The notes: generated by a model from the sequence alone, not told the origin. 64,000 nucleotides of DNA from Salinilacihabitans rarus (GCF_024296665.1 NZ_CP100762.1:1922001-1986000); one strand, 5' to 3'; positions 1-9,396 are shown, counted from the stretch's first letter. Translations and numbers: made by a program.

Positions 1-1
1 T

Positions 2-1108
2 GCGTTCCGCGACCCGACGGTCACCCTCCCGTGGGACCTGCTCGGCGTCGCCTGTTCCCCCGTCCTCTGGAAGACCTTCGTCGGCGTCCCCTTCAGGACC
101 GAGGTGGTGCCGTACGTCTCCGTCGCGGTGATCGCCCTGATGGTCGCCGTCGAACTCCACGCGTTCACCGCGGTCCGCATGGACCACACGTTCGCGGTCG
201 TCTTCGTGACGCTGACGACGATGGCCGCCGCGGCCGTCTACAACGTCCTCAAGTGGCTCGTCGACGTCGCCCTCGGGGCCGGCCTGCTGCTCGACGGCCG
301 GAGCCAGCACGCGCTCAACGCCGTCGTGATGGTCGAGTTCGCCTACGCGACCGGCGCCGGGATGCTCGCGGGCGTCGCGTTCACCTACTACTTCCGGCGG
401 CGGCTCCCGTCGCCGGGCCGACGGCCGTCCGACCGGCCGCGATCGCACCCCGAGTGCGCCGACGGGCACGCGTCGCTGGCCGAACGGCTCCGCCTCTCGG
501 CGACCGTCCAGCGGCGGCTCACCCGCTCGATGCAGGGCGTCCTCGGCGCCGTCCTCCTCTACGGGCTGGTCACGGTCACCCTGCCGACGATCGTCAACGC
601 CACCGTCGCGCTCGGGCTCACGTTCGTCCCCGCGATCCTCGAACGCGACCTCGAACTCCCGATGGACCCCGGCCTCGTGCTGTGGATCACGGCCGCCGTG
701 TTCCTCCACTCGCTGGGTTCGGCCGGGCTGTACGGCACGGTCACCCACTGGGACCACCTCACACACGCGCTGTCGGCGTCGGTCGTCGCGGCCACCGGCT
801 ACGCGTTCTTCCGGGCGGTCGACCTCCACAGCGTCGACGTCTACATTCCCCGGCAGTTCATGTTCGCGCTCATCCTGATCTTCGTCCTCGCGGCGGGCGT
901 CGCCTGGGAGTTGCTCGAGTTCGCGATCGACCAGTTCGCCATCGTCGTCGGCCTCCCCGCCGTGCTCGCCCAGCACGGCCTCGACGACACGATCCTCGAC
1001 CTCGTGTTCAACGCCGCCGGCGCGGTCGTCGTCGCGACGTGGGGAGCCGTCTACCTCACCGACCTCTCGGAGGCGCTGTCGAACCGCCTCGAGGAGTGGT
1101 CCGCCTGA
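2..1108 (+). CDS. DUF2238/YjdF-like integral membrane protein, 5' end outside window
   Basis: The reading frame is open to the left edge, so the true start lies upstream; 368 codons are visible. GTG codons at 104 and 107 are internal possibilities, but the frame before them reads as plausible hydrophobic protein. Many membrane segments are visible. The C-terminal half carries the spaced pattern HWDHLTH, then AWELLEF, then DDTILDL and NAAGA, which resembles the conserved acidic and histidine positions of DUF2238 (YjdF-type) inner membrane proteins. Function in that family is unknown. The family call is from motif memory, not a search. Confidence 0.75.
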   Translation, partial: AFRDPTVTLPWDLLGVACSPVLWKTFVGVPFRTEVVPYVSVAVIALMVAVELHAFTAVRMDHTFAVVFVTLTTMAAAAVYNVLKWLVDVALGAGLLLDGRSQHALNAVVMVEFAYATGAGMLAGVAFTYYFRRRLPSPGRRPSDRPRSHPECADGHASLAERLRLSATVQRRLTRSMQGVLGAVLLYGLVTVTLPTIVNATVALGLTFVPAILERDLELPMDPGLVLWITAAVFLHSLGSAGLYGTVTHWDHLTHALSASVVAATGYAFFRAVDLHSVDVYIPRQFMFALILIFVLAAGVAWELLEFAIDQFAIVVGLPAVLAQHGLDDTILDLVFNAAGAVVVATWGAVYLTDLSEALSNRLEEWSA

Positions 1109-1150
1109 GAGTCCCAAACTGTCAAGCCCGTACGTGGCCTACTACCGGTC

Positions 1151-1600
1151 ATGGAGTTGCTCGTCGCAGTCGACCGATCGGAGGAGAGCCGGAACGCCCT
1201 CGAGTACGCGCTCGACCTCGCGGCGGCCTTCGAAGCGAACCTGACCGTCGTCCACTCGGTCGACCCGGCGGTATACGACCGGGGCGGATCGGCGCCGGTC
1301 GCGGACGTCCCGGACGCCGACGAGCGCCTCGTCCTCGAAAACGTCGCCGACGCCGAGGAGCGCGGCGAACGCCTCCTCGAGGAGGCGGCCGAGGAGGCGG
1401 CCGACCGCGGCGTCGAGGCCGGGACCGAGTTGCTGTACGGCGATCCGGTCGAGACGATCTCGGGGTACGCCGATGAGGGGGCCGTCGACGGCATCGTCGT
1501 CGGCCACCGGGGCCACTCCGGGCGCGCCCGCGAGTTGCTCGGGAGCGTCGCCCGGGGGCTGGTCGAGGAGGCGACGGTTCCGGTGACCGTCGTCCGCTGA
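1151..1600 (+). CDS. Universal stress protein (UspA family)
   Basis: A 149-residue single-domain Usp. It opens with the strand MELLVAVDRSEES and ends with the nucleotide-binding signature GHRGHSGRARELLGS followed by the closing strand VPVTVVR. The G-2x-G-9x-G(S/T) pattern suggests an ATP-binding Usp. Length is normal for the family. It is the first of three Usp genes within 4 kb (also 2129-2566 and 4323-4754), with a CBS gene between the first two, which is a common stress/energy-sensing neighbourhood in haloarchaea. No specific target can be assigned. Confidence 0.9.
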   Translation: MELLVAVDRSEESRNALEYALDLAAAFEANLTVVHSVDPAVYDRGGSAPVADVPDADERLVLENVADAEERGERLLEEAAEEAADRGVEAGTELLYGDPVETISGYADEGAVDGIVVGHRGHSGRARELLGSVARGLVEEATVPVTVVR

Positions 1601-1648
1601 CCGCGGGCACCACCGGGTTCTATTGCCCCGGCCGTGGGACGGGGCCGT

Positions 1649-2071
1649 ATGGCAGTCGAACGCTTCGCACGGAGCGACGTCGTCACGGCCGCCCCGGACG
1701 CGCCGATCCACGAACTGGCGACGACGATGCGCGAGTCGAAGGTCGGCAGCGTGGTGATCGTCGACGACGACGAACCGGTCGGCATCGTCACCGACCGCGA
1801 CCTGACGATGCGGGTCCTCGCCGAGCACGCCGACCCCGACGGCCTCGCCGCCGAGGACGTGATGTCCCCGGAGTTGCGGACGGTCGACCGCGACGCCGGC
1901 TTCTACCGCGCCACCGAACTGATGAACAACCACAGCATCCGCCGCCTCCCGATCGTCGACGGGGACGGCGCGCTCGTCGGCATCATCACGGCCGACGACC
2001 TGAGCGAACTCGTCGCCGACGAGCACGGGGAACTGGTGGGCGTCCTCCGGGAGCAGCGCCCGCCGTACTGA
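1649..2071 (+). CDS. Tandem CBS-domain protein
   Basis: A 140-residue protein made of two CBS motifs. The first (about residues 8-60) contains KVGSVVIVDDDEPVGIVTDRD; the second (about 72-130) contains HSIRRLPIVDGDGALVGIITADD. Such pairs form a Bateman module that binds adenosyl ligands (AMP, ATP or SAM). No catalytic domain is attached, so it is probably a stand-alone energy sensor. The ATG at 1649 is chosen over an upstream GTG at 1634 because the earlier stretch (GRGR) is not domain-like and an A/T-rich promoter-like stretch sits near 1618. Confidence 0.88.
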   Translation: MAVERFARSDVVTAAPDAPIHELATTMRESKVGSVVIVDDDEPVGIVTDRDLTMRVLAEHADPDGLAAEDVMSPELRTVDRDAGFYRATELMNNHSIRRLPIVDGDGALVGIITADDLSELVADEHGELVGVLREQRPPY

Positions 2072-2128
2072 TCCCGGGAGCGCGACTCGGCTGCGGGTAT
2101 TTTGTCGCTCGGCGGTCAAGTCTCGCGT

Positions 2129-2566
2129 ATGGCGTCCGGAGACCACATCCTCGTCCCGTACGACGGATCGGCGCCCGCGAAGGACGCGGTGCGATACGCC
2201 CTCGAAACGTACCCCGACGCGACGTTCACGCTGTTTCACGTCGTCCCGGTCCCGGAAGGCTACTGGGCGGCGTTCGAGGACAGCCAGACGCCCACGCCCG
2301 GCTACGACCGCGCCCGCGAGCGCGGCGAGGAGTTGCTGGCGGAGGCCGCCGAGATCGCCGCCGAGGGCGACGCCGACGCGACCGTCGAGACCGAGATCGC
2401 GACCGGCCGGCCGAAACACGCCATCGCCGAGCGCGCCGAGAGCGGCGAGTTCGACGCCGTCGTGATGGGCAGCCACGGCCGCGAGGGGGCCGAGCGCATC
2501 CTCCTCGGGAGCGTCGCCGAGAACGTGGTGCGCCGCTCGCCGATCCCCGTCGTCACCGTCCCGTGA
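2129..2566 (+). CDS. Universal stress protein (UspA family)
   Basis: A 145-residue Usp starting MASGDHILVPYDGSAPAKDA. The C-terminal signature MGSHGREGAERILLGSVAENVVRRS followed by PVVTVP matches the ATP-binding loop of the family. The ATG at 2129 is preferred over a TTG at 2102 because the first beta strand follows it directly and a TATA-like stretch (gtatttt) lies near 2097. It forms a same-strand group with the Usp and CBS genes upstream and converges on the SDR gene. Confidence 0.9.
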   Translation: MASGDHILVPYDGSAPAKDAVRYALETYPDATFTLFHVVPVPEGYWAAFEDSQTPTPGYDRARERGEELLAEAAEIAAEGDADATVETEIATGRPKHAIAERAESGEFDAVVMGSHGREGAERILLGSVAENVVRRSPIPVVTVP

Positions 2567-2572
2567 GGCCGG

Positions 2573-3325
2573 TCAGACCAGCGTGATCCCGCCGTCGACG
2601 ACGAGCGAGGCGCCGGTGACGAACGCGGCCGGCTCCGAACTCAGGTAGACGACCGCGCTCGCCAGTTCCTCGGGTTCGCCCTGGCGGCCGACGGGCGTGG
2701 CGGCGACCGCGGCCTCGATCTCCTCGGGCGAGGAGACCTCCTCGGCCGCGCCCGTGTCGATCATGCCGGGGACGACGGCGTTGATCGTGATCCCGTCCGG
2801 CGCGAGGTCGATGGCCGCGCTCCGCGTGAAGCCGACGACCCCCGCCTTGCTCGCGGCGTAGTGCGAGAGCGACCCCGCCCAGCCGACGCGCCCGCCGGCG
2901 GCCGACGAGACGTTGACGATGCGCCCGTAACCCCGGTCGCGCATCCCCGGGACGACGGCGCTCGTGCAGTTGAACGTCCCCGTCAGGTTGACGTCGATCA
3001 CGCGCTGCCAGTCCTCGTGGTCGATCTCGTCGAGCGACTGCGCCGGGAAGATGCCGGCGTTGTTCACCAGCACGTCGACGCCCCCGAGTTCCGCCTCGGC
3101 GTCGTCGGCGACCGCCCGCGCCTGCGCCGGGTCGGTCACGTCCAGTTCGCGAACGAGCGCGGTCGCGCCCCGGTCTTCGACCGCGTCGCCGACGTCCTCG
3201 CGCTCGGGGACGACGTCGGTCACGACGACGTCCGCGCCCTGTTCCGCGAGCAACAGCGCGGTCGCCTTGCCGATTCCACGTCCCGCCCCGGTAACCATCG
3301 CCACGCGGTCGGTGAGGTCTATCAT
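2573..3325 (-). CDS. Short-chain dehydrogenase/reductase, FabG-like
   Basis: A 250-residue classical SDR. The cofactor loop TGAGRGIG is at residues 12-19, the NNAG motif at 88-91, and the catalytic set S140/S141, Y156 and K160 lies in NVSSAAG and YAASK. Asp37 at the end of the second strand suggests NAD(H) preference. The C-terminus ends with the usual GASLVVDGG. The substrate is unknown; closest broad relatives are 3-oxoacyl-ACP reductases and sugar or alcohol dehydrogenases. ATG at 3325 is chosen because the first Rossmann strand follows; a GTG further upstream adds only non-conserved residues. Confidence 0.9.
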   Translation of the reverse strand: MIDLTDRVAMVTGAGRGIGKATALLLAEQGADVVVTDVVPEREDVGDAVEDRGATALVRELDVTDPAQARAVADDAEAELGGVDVLVNNAGIFPAQSLDEIDHEDWQRVIDVNLTGTFNCTSAVVPGMRDRGYGRIVNVSSAAGGRVGWAGSLSHYAASKAGVVGFTRSAAIDLAPDGITINAVVPGMIDTGAAEEVSSPEEIEAAVAATPVGRQGEPEELASAVVYLSSEPAAFVTGASLVVDGGITLV

Positions 3326-3463
3326 CGTCGTGGTATCGAGGCGCGCAGGGGGCAAAAATGGCGTTCGGCGGCCGCGTGAGTGTCACGGACACGGGACGGT
3401 CACGCGGACGGATGCGACGCGGGCGGCGGCACACTATTGTGTCCGTTCGTCGTGACATCGACC

Positions 3464-3841
3464 ATGGCGACCGACACCGACGACATCGAGACGGAACTGC
3501 TCAGCGTCTGCCGGACGGCCATCGGCGACGACCTCCGGAGCGCGACCTACTTCACGCCCGAGGAGTACGACCAGTTCTACCTCCGGAGCGACCTCGAACA
3601 CGGCGCCGACGTCGAACGGTTCGTCGAGAACGAGCGGCTGGGGTTCACCTCCCAGCGGACGTACGGCGACACCGAACTCGGCGAGTACGAGTTCACGATC
3701 CGCGTCTTCGAGTGGGGGTACGTCACCCGCGTCGTCGTCGGCGACCGCGGCGTCTTCGTGACGACCGACCCGCTGAACATGAGCGAGTTCAAGGAGGTCG
3801 CGACGGCGATCAAGCGGGTTCTCGAAGGGGGCGCGGAGTGA
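3464..3841 (+). CDS. Conserved-looking haloarchaeal hypothetical protein
   Basis: A 125-residue soluble acidic protein without membrane segments. It starts with a helical region (ATDTDDIETELLSVCRTAIG), then an alternating polar/hydrophobic stretch with GEYEFTIRVFEWGYVTRVVVGDRGVFVTTD, which looks like an antiparallel beta sheet of the PAS/roadblock type, and a closing helix. I do not recognise a named family with certainty. The ATG at 3464 is preferred because the upstream in-frame residues are Cys/Gly/Asp-rich non-conserved sequence. It is followed by an unrelated small membrane protein gene. Confidence 0.75.
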   Translation: MATDTDDIETELLSVCRTAIGDDLRSATYFTPEEYDQFYLRSDLEHGADVERFVENERLGFTSQRTYGDTELGEYEFTIRVFEWGYVTRVVVGDRGVFVTTDPLNMSEFKEVATAIKRVLEGGAE

Positions 3842-3877
3842 GTCGGCCGCCGACCGCCGCGCCCGGGGCAGCCGAAG

Positions 3878-3883
3878 TTTTAT
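3878..3883 (+). promoter_or_regulatory. TATA box for the 3912 gene
   Basis: TTTTAT lies about 29-34 bases before the ATG at 3912, the spacing expected for a leaderless haloarchaeal transcript. Confidence 0.55.
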
Positions 3884-3911
3884 CCGTCGATCGTTCCCTC
3901 TTTCGGTACCG

Positions 3912-4319
3912 ATGTCGTCTCACCGGGGTGCGCTGTACCTGTTGCTCGTCGTCGCGGCGCTCGCGACGGGGCTGTTACACGTCGCGTTCGTCCCGCGGTA
4001 CTTCCCCGAGGACGCCCTGCGCGCGTCCGTCGTCCTCCTCGCCGGCTGGTTCACGTTCGCGCTCGCGTTCTACGTCGCGGGTCGGCTCTTCTCCCACCCC
4101 GGCGAACTGCCGAGCATGCGCGGTGCGGACCTCGGGATCGGGCTGTTCCTCGTCTCGGCGCTCGTCGCCCTGTTCCTCGACTCGCTGGGGTTTCCCCCCG
4201 AGGCGGTCCTCGGGGCGTACGCCCTGCCGGCGGTCGGCATCTACGCCGGCCTCGCGCTGATCGGCTGGGCGATCGGCAAGCGGACCGCGGCGATAAACCG
4301 GATCGCCGGCGCCGACTGA
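3912..4319 (+). CDS. Small four-helix membrane protein of unknown function
   Basis: A 135-residue hydrophobic protein with four predicted transmembrane helices, roughly residues 7-27, 38-58, 72-92 and 98-120, and a short charged tail (GKRTAAINRIAGAD). No catalytic motif is visible. The ATG at 3912 follows a TATA box at leaderless distance. It converges on the Usp gene at 4323 with only three bases between the stops. Not assigned to a named family. Confidence 0.75.
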   Translation: MSSHRGALYLLLVVAALATGLLHVAFVPRYFPEDALRASVVLLAGWFTFALAFYVAGRLFSHPGELPSMRGADLGIGLFLVSALVALFLDSLGFPPEAVLGAYALPAVGIYAGLALIGWAIGKRTAAINRIAGAD

Positions 4320-4322
4320 CCG

Positions 4323-4754
4323 TCACTCCGCCGTGTCGACGAGCACCCGGACGTCGCCAAAGCGGATCACGTGGTCGGTGACGCTCCCGACCGCCATCCG
4401 GTGGATGCCGCCCCGACCCCGCGTACCCATCACGATCAGGTCGGCGTCGACCTCGTCGGCGTAGTCGAGGATGGCCGTCCCGGCCGGCCCCGACAGCACC
4501 GCCGTCGTCACGTCGAGGTCGGCCGCCTCGGACCGGTCGGCGATGCGCGAGACGAACTCCTCGGCGCGCCCCCGGATCGCCTCCTCGGCGCTCGCGGCGT
4601 CGCCCGGCAGCCGCAGGTTCGACAGCGGGCCGGTCTCGGCGACCGAGACGACGTGGACGACCGCGTCGTGCTCGTGGGCGAGGTCGAGCGCCGTGTCGGC
4701 GGCCGTCTCGGCGTGTTCGCTGCCGTCGGTCGGAACGAGTACCGAATCGAACAT
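4323..4754 (-). CDS. Universal stress protein (UspA family)
   Basis: A 143-residue Usp beginning MFDSVLVPTDGSEHAETAAD, a typical first strand and loop. The nucleotide-binding signature is GTRGRGGIHRMAVGSVTDHVI, followed by the final strand VRVLVD. It is divergent from uvrA (start 4877), so the 122-base gap holds both promoters; this makes co-response to DNA damage conceivable but unproven. Confidence 0.9.
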   Translation of the reverse strand: MFDSVLVPTDGSEHAETAADTALDLAHEHDAVVHVVSVAETGPLSNLRLPGDAASAEEAIRGRAEEFVSRIADRSEAADLDVTTAVLSGPAGTAILDYADEVDADLIVMGTRGRGGIHRMAVGSVTDHVIRFGDVRVLVDTAE

Positions 4755-4876
4755 GACGGAGTCTCCGTCGGCGACGACCGTGAACGTTCGCCCGCGCGGC
4801 GGACCAGTTTCACTTTCGCTCCGCCCGATTCCGCAACCGACAGCCCTTCATTTGTGGGCCCGCTGACCACGGGTAG

Positions 4877-7837
4877 ATGAGCAAGGAGTACATCGAGGTT
4901 CGGGGTGCGGAAGAGCACAATCTGAAGGACCTCGACGTCTCGATCCCACGGGAGTCGTTCACCGTAGTCACGGGACTCTCCGGGTCGGGCAAGTCCTCGC
5001 TCGCGTTCGAGACGATCTACGCCGAGGGACAACGGCGCTACATCGAGAGCCTCTCGGCGTACGCGCGGAACTTCCTCGGCCAGATGGACAAGCCCCATGT
5101 CGAGACGGTCGAGGGGCTCTCGCCCGCCATCTCGATCGACCAGAAAAACGCCGCGAACAACCCCCGCTCGACGGTGGGGACGGTCACCGAACTCCACGAC
5201 TACCTGCGGCTGCTGTACGCCCGCGTCGGCACGCCCCACTGCCCCGAGTGCGGCCGCGAGGTCGGCGAGCAGTCGGCCCAGAACATGGTCGAGCGCATCC
5301 TCGAACTCCCCGAGGGGACGAAGGCGAAACTCGCCGCGCCCGTCGTTCGCGACCAGAAGGGCGCCTTCGAGGACCTCTTCGACGAGTTGGTGTCGGAGGG
5401 GTACACCCGCGTCGAGGTCGACGGCGAGGGACACGACCTCACCCTCGAGACGCCCGACCTCGACGAGAACTTCGATCACACCGTCGACGTGATCGTCGAC
5501 CGGATCGCGGTCTCCGCCGAAGGCCGCCCGCGGATCGTCGACGGCGTCGAGACGGCCCTCGAAGAGGCCGACGGCCTCCTCAAGGTGATCCTCCCCGACC
5601 CACCCGAGGACGTCGACCTCGGCGAGGAGGCCCGCTCGACCGGCGCGCTCGGCGAGGAGGGCGAGGACGACGACCGCGTCGTCGTCGAGTTCTCGAAGGA
5701 CCTCGCCTGCACCCACTGCGGCATCGACGTCCCCGAGATCGAGACCCGCAGTTTCTCCTTTAACTCGCCCCACGGCGCCTGTCCCGAGTGCGAGGGGCTG
5801 GGCGAGACGAAGGAGGTCGACGAGGACCTCGTGATCCAGGACCCCTCGAAGCCGCTCAAGCACGTCTTCGAGCCGTGGAGCTACAACCGCTCGTACTACC
5901 GCACGCGGCTCGACGCCGTCGCCGCCCACTTCGACGTCTCGCTGTCGACGCCGTTCGAGGACGTAGACGAGGCGATCCGGCGACAGTTCCTCTACGGCAC
6001 CGACGACGAGGTGCTGTTCAAGCGCCACACGAAAAACGGCGTCCGCCGGAAGACCAAGCGCTTCGAGGGGGTCGTCCCCAACCTCGAACGCCGGTACGTC
6101 GAGACGGACTCCAGTGGCACCCGCGAGCACATCGAGGACTACATGTCCGTCACCGAGTGTCCGGCCTGTGACGGCACCCGCCTCAAACCCGCGAGCCGCG
6201 CGGTGCTGATCGACGACACCTCGATCACCGAGGTCAACCGGATGAGCATCGGCGACGCCCTGGAACACTTCGAGTCGCTGGAGGCCGACCTCAGCGAGCG
6301 CGAGAAGGTGATCGCCGAGGAGATCCTGAAAGAGATCCGCGCTCGGCTGAGCTTCATGTGCGAGGTCGGACTGGAGTACCTCACGCTCGACCGGGAGGCC
6401 TCGACGCTCTCGGGCGGCGAGAGCCAGCGCATCCGGCTGGCCACGCAGATCGGCTCCGGGCTGGTCGGCGTCCTCTACGTGCTCGACGAGCCCTCGATCG
6501 GGCTCCACCAGCGGGACAACGACCGCCTGCTGAACACCCTCGAAGAACTGCGCGACCTCGGGAACACCCTGCTCGTGGTCGAACACGACGAGGAGACGAT
6601 GCGACGGGCGGACACCATCGTCGACATGGGCCCCGGCCCCGGCAAGCGCGGCGGCGAGGTCGTCGTCAACGGACCGTTCGAGGAGGTCGTCGACAGCGAG
6701 GAGTCAGTTACGGGCGACTACCTCTCCGGGCGCAAACAGATTCCGGTTCCCGAGGAGCGACGCGACCCCGACGGCGCGCTGACGGTCCTCGGCGCCCGCC
6801 AGCACAACCTCGACGACGTCGACGTGGACGTCCCGCTTGGCTGTTTCACGGCGATCACCGGGGTGTCGGGCTCCGGGAAGTCGACGCTGATGCACGAGGT
6901 GCTGTACAAGGGGCTCGCCCGCGAGATGAACGACAACACCTCCGTCATCCCGGGCGACCACGAGGCCATCGAGGGAATCGAGGAAATCGAGACCGTCCGC
7001 CTGATCGACCAGTCGCCCATCGGTCGCACGCCGCGATCGAACCCGGCCACGTACACGAACGTCTTCGACTACATCCGGGAACTGTTCGCGAAGACCAAGC
7101 TCTCGAAACAGCGCGGCTACGAGAAGGGGCGGTTCTCCTTTAACGTGAAGGGGGGCCGCTGCGAGGAGTGTGGCGGGCAGGGCACCGTCAAGATCGAGAT
7201 GAACTTCCTCTCGGACGTCTACGTCCCCTGTGAGGAGTGCGACGGCGCTCGCTACAACGACGCCACGCTCGACGTCACCTACAGGGGGAAGACGATCGCC
7301 GACGTCCTCGAGATGAGCGTCGAGGAGGCCTACGAGTTCTTCGAGTCCTCGAGCCAGATCCGTCGCCGCCTCAAACTGCTGAAGGACGTCGGCCTCGACT
7401 ACATGCGCCTCGGCCAGCCCTCGACGACGCTGTCGGGCGGCGAGGCCCAGCGAGTCAAACTCGCCGAGGAACTCGGCAAGCGCGACACCGGCGACACGCT
7501 CTACCTGCTCGACGAGCCAACCACGGGCCTGCACAGCGAGGACGAGCGCAAACTGATCGACGTCCTCCACCGACTGGTCGACAACGGCAACACCGTCGTC
7601 GTCATCGAGCACGAACTCGACCTCGTGAAAAACGCCGATCACGTCATCGACCTCGGTCCCGAGGGCGGCGAGAACGGCGGCGAGGTGATCGCCACCGGGA
7701 CTCCCGAGGAGATCGCCCACCTCGACGACTCCTACACGGGCCGGTACCTCCGGGACCTGCTTCCCGGCGTCGACCTCGAAGGGCCGCGCGGCCAGCGCGT
7801 CGAACCCGTGACGGCGCCGGTGTCGGACGACGACTGA
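4877..7837 (+). CDS. uvrA: Excinuclease ABC subunit A
   Basis: A 986-residue UvrA, the damage-recognition ATPase of nucleotide excision repair. Two ABC-type modules are present: Walker A loops GLSGSGKSS (near residue 34) and GVSGSGKST (near 660), signatures LSGGESQRI and LSGGEAQRV, and Walker B with DEPSIGLH and DEPTTGLH. Zinc modules are CTHCG...CPEC (near 275-300) and CEECG...CEEC (near 760-790). The UvrB-binding and insertion regions are at the usual places. Length is normal. Haloarchaea carry bacterial-type UvrABC; uvrB and uvrC are not in this window. The ATG at 4877 starts directly with MSKEYIEVRGAEEHNL, a standard UvrA N-terminus. Confidence 0.98.
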   Translation: MSKEYIEVRGAEEHNLKDLDVSIPRESFTVVTGLSGSGKSSLAFETIYAEGQRRYIESLSAYARNFLGQMDKPHVETVEGLSPAISIDQKNAANNPRSTVGTVTELHDYLRLLYARVGTPHCPECGREVGEQSAQNMVERILELPEGTKAKLAAPVVRDQKGAFEDLFDELVSEGYTRVEVDGEGHDLTLETPDLDENFDHTVDVIVDRIAVSAEGRPRIVDGVETALEEADGLLKVILPDPPEDVDLGEEARSTGALGEEGEDDDRVVVEFSKDLACTHCGIDVPEIETRSFSFNSPHGACPECEGLGETKEVDEDLVIQDPSKPLKHVFEPWSYNRSYYRTRLDAVAAHFDVSLSTPFEDVDEAIRRQFLYGTDDEVLFKRHTKNGVRRKTKRFEGVVPNLERRYVETDSSGTREHIEDYMSVTECPACDGTRLKPASRAVLIDDTSITEVNRMSIGDALEHFESLEADLSEREKVIAEEILKEIRARLSFMCEVGLEYLTLDREASTLSGGESQRIRLATQIGSGLVGVLYVLDEPSIGLHQRDNDRLLNTLEELRDLGNTLLVVEHDEETMRRADTIVDMGPGPGKRGGEVVVNGPFEEVVDSEESVTGDYLSGRKQIPVPEERRDPDGALTVLGARQHNLDDVDVDVPLGCFTAITGVSGSGKSTLMHEVLYKGLAREMNDNTSVIPGDHEAIEGIEEIETVRLIDQSPIGRTPRSNPATYTNVFDYIRELFAKTKLSKQRGYEKGRFSFNVKGGRCEECGGQGTVKIEMNFLSDVYVPCEECDGARYNDATLDVTYRGKTIADVLEMSVEEAYEFFESSSQIRRRLKLLKDVGLDYMRLGQPSTTLSGGEAQRVKLAEELGKRDTGDTLYLLDEPTTGLHSEDERKLIDVLHRLVDNGNTVVVIEHELDLVKNADHVIDLGPEGGENGGEVIATGTPEEIAHLDDSYTGRYLRDLLPGVDLEGPRGQRVEPVTAPVSDDD

Positions 7838-7887
7838 TCGACCCACCGAAACGATTATTCCGACCGTTTCTGTTCTCTCACCTACAG

Positions 7888-8298
7888 ATGAGCGACGCAC
7901 GGGAGACGTTCCGCCACGGCCTCGCCGCCGGCGGCTTCGCGATGCTGGCCGGACTGGGACTGCTCCTGCTCGTCTTCGGCGCCCCGGACGGGGGCGACCC
8001 GGAGTCGGTCGCGACGGTCGTCGCGCTCGCGCTCGTCGGCCTCGCGCTGCTGCTCGCCGGCCTCCGCGAGCGGACCGCGCTGGGCGTCGTGACGGTGCCG
8101 TGGAACCGGCTGGCGGCGCTCGGACTCGGCTTCGCGGCGTTATACCTCGGCGCCGGCGGCGCCGTCGCGGTCGTCGAGGGCTCCGCGACGGTCTGGAGTC
8201 TCACCCTGCTCGTCGTGGTGCCGTACTTCGCGTGGCTCGCATTCGAGTGCTGGGTCGGCGGGCGGTACATGGACCGCGAGACGTTCGCCGTCGAGTGA
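7888..8298 (+). CDS. Small four-helix membrane protein
   Basis: A 136-residue hydrophobic protein starting MSDARETFRHGLAAGG. Four membrane helices are visible at roughly residues 11-30, 42-60, 72-92 and 98-118, and the tail VGGRYMDRETFAVE is hydrophilic. There is no enzymatic motif. The ATG at 7888 fits a short promoter gap after uvrA. It ends 77 bases before the ABC ATPase gene, which has its own TATA box, so they need not share a transcript. Function unknown. Confidence 0.7.
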   Translation: MSDARETFRHGLAAGGFAMLAGLGLLLLVFGAPDGGDPESVATVVALALVGLALLLAGLRERTALGVVTVPWNRLAALGLGFAALYLGAGGAVAVVEGSATVWSLTLLVVVPYFAWLAFECWVGGRYMDRETFAVE

Positions 8299-8345
8299 AC
8301 TCGCCCGGGCGAACCGCCACGGTCTCGACCCCGACCACGATCAGG

Positions 8346-8350
8346 TATAA
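8346..8350 (+). promoter_or_regulatory. TATA box for the ABC ATPase gene
   Basis: GGTATAAG lies about 28 bases ahead of the GTG at 8376. This supports a leaderless transcript and the choice of the GTG start. Confidence 0.6.
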
Positions 8351-8375
8351 GCGTCTCAGGGCCGTCCCTCGGGAC

Positions 8376-9350
8376 GTGACCGACGCGAGCGCGCCGCCGA
8401 TCGAGGTCCGGGAACTGACGAAGTACTACGGCGACGTGCGCGGGATCGAGGACCTCACGTTCGCCGTCGACTCGGGCGAGGTGTTCGGCTTCCTCGGCCC
8501 GAACGGCGCGGGCAAGTCGACGATGATCCGCGTCCTGCTGGGGCTGTTGAAGCCGACCGACGGCGAGGCCCGGGTGCTCGGCCACGACGTGACCGACCGC
8601 GAGGAACTGCTCGCGGCCAAGCGTCGGCTGGGCTACCTCCCGAGCGACGTCGCCTTCTACGACCGCGTCACCGGCACGGAGATCCTCGACTACTTCGGAC
8701 GGATCCGCGGCGACGAGCGTCGCGAGGAACTGCTCGACCGGTTTCCCGTCCCGCTCGACCGGCCGGTGAAGGCCTACTCCAGCGGCAACCGCCAGAAACT
8801 GGCCATCGTGGCGACGTTCATGCACGACCCGGAACTGACGGTCATGGACGAACCCACGTCGGGGCTCGACCCGCTCGTCCAGAACGAGTTCTACGCGCTG
8901 CTCGACGAGCAACGCGAGCGCGGCCGGACGACGTTTTTCTCCTCGCACATCCTGAGCGAGGTGCGCCGGGTCTGTGACCGCGTCGGGATCGTCCGCGACG
9001 GCCGGTTGATCGAACTCGACACCGTCGCGGGCATCATCGCCGAGAGCGGCACCGTCGTCCGGGTCCGCCTCGCGGAGGCGCCGCCCGCCGAGGAACTGAC
9101 GTTCCCCGGCGTCGCGAACGTCGAGCGCGTCGACGGCGGGGACGGTGACGGGAGCGCCGCCTACACCCTCGTGCTCTCCCGGGAGTTCGACGCCCTGATC
9201 GACGCGCTGGCCCGGTACACGGTCGAGGATCTCGAAGTCCGCGAGGCGGCACTGGAGGACGTCTTCATGCACTTCTACGGCGGCGAGGACGAGGAGGGCG
9301 CGGAGCCGACCCCGGAGGGCGAGCGGATCGCCTCGGGAGGCGAGGCCTGA
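8376..9350 (+). CDS. ABC-2 type transporter ATP-binding protein
   Basis: A 324-residue ABC ATPase. Walker A GPNGAGKST is near residues 41-49, the signature YSSGNRQKL near 131-139, and Walker B with switch TVMDEPTSGLD near 153-163. A C-terminal extension after residue 225 (VAGIIAES onward) is typical of export ATPases that pair with ABC-2 permeases. The final residues are acidic. A likely permease partner lies at 10658-11458, separated by an opposite-strand gene. The GTG start is supported by the TATA box 28 bases upstream; no ATG lies near the conserved strand IEVRELTKYYG. Substrate unknown. Confidence 0.92.
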   Translation: MTDASAPPIEVRELTKYYGDVRGIEDLTFAVDSGEVFGFLGPNGAGKSTMIRVLLGLLKPTDGEARVLGHDVTDREELLAAKRRLGYLPSDVAFYDRVTGTEILDYFGRIRGDERREELLDRFPVPLDRPVKAYSSGNRQKLAIVATFMHDPELTVMDEPTSGLDPLVQNEFYALLDEQRERGRTTFFSSHILSEVRRVCDRVGIVRDGRLIELDTVAGIIAESGTVVRVRLAEAPPAEELTFPGVANVERVDGGDGDGSAAYTLVLSREFDALIDALARYTVEDLEVREAALEDVFMHFYGGEDEEGAEPTPEGERIASGGEA

Positions 9351-9396
9351 CGCGCCGTCACCGTCGACGGTCGCCGCTACCGCGGCAGAGTGCGGG

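Noticed and set aside
4508-6586. Long minus-strand frame antisense to uvrA
   Set aside because: It has the Arg/Asp/Val-rich composition of an antisense frame over a high-GC coding gene, with no domain; uvrA on the plus strand is clear.
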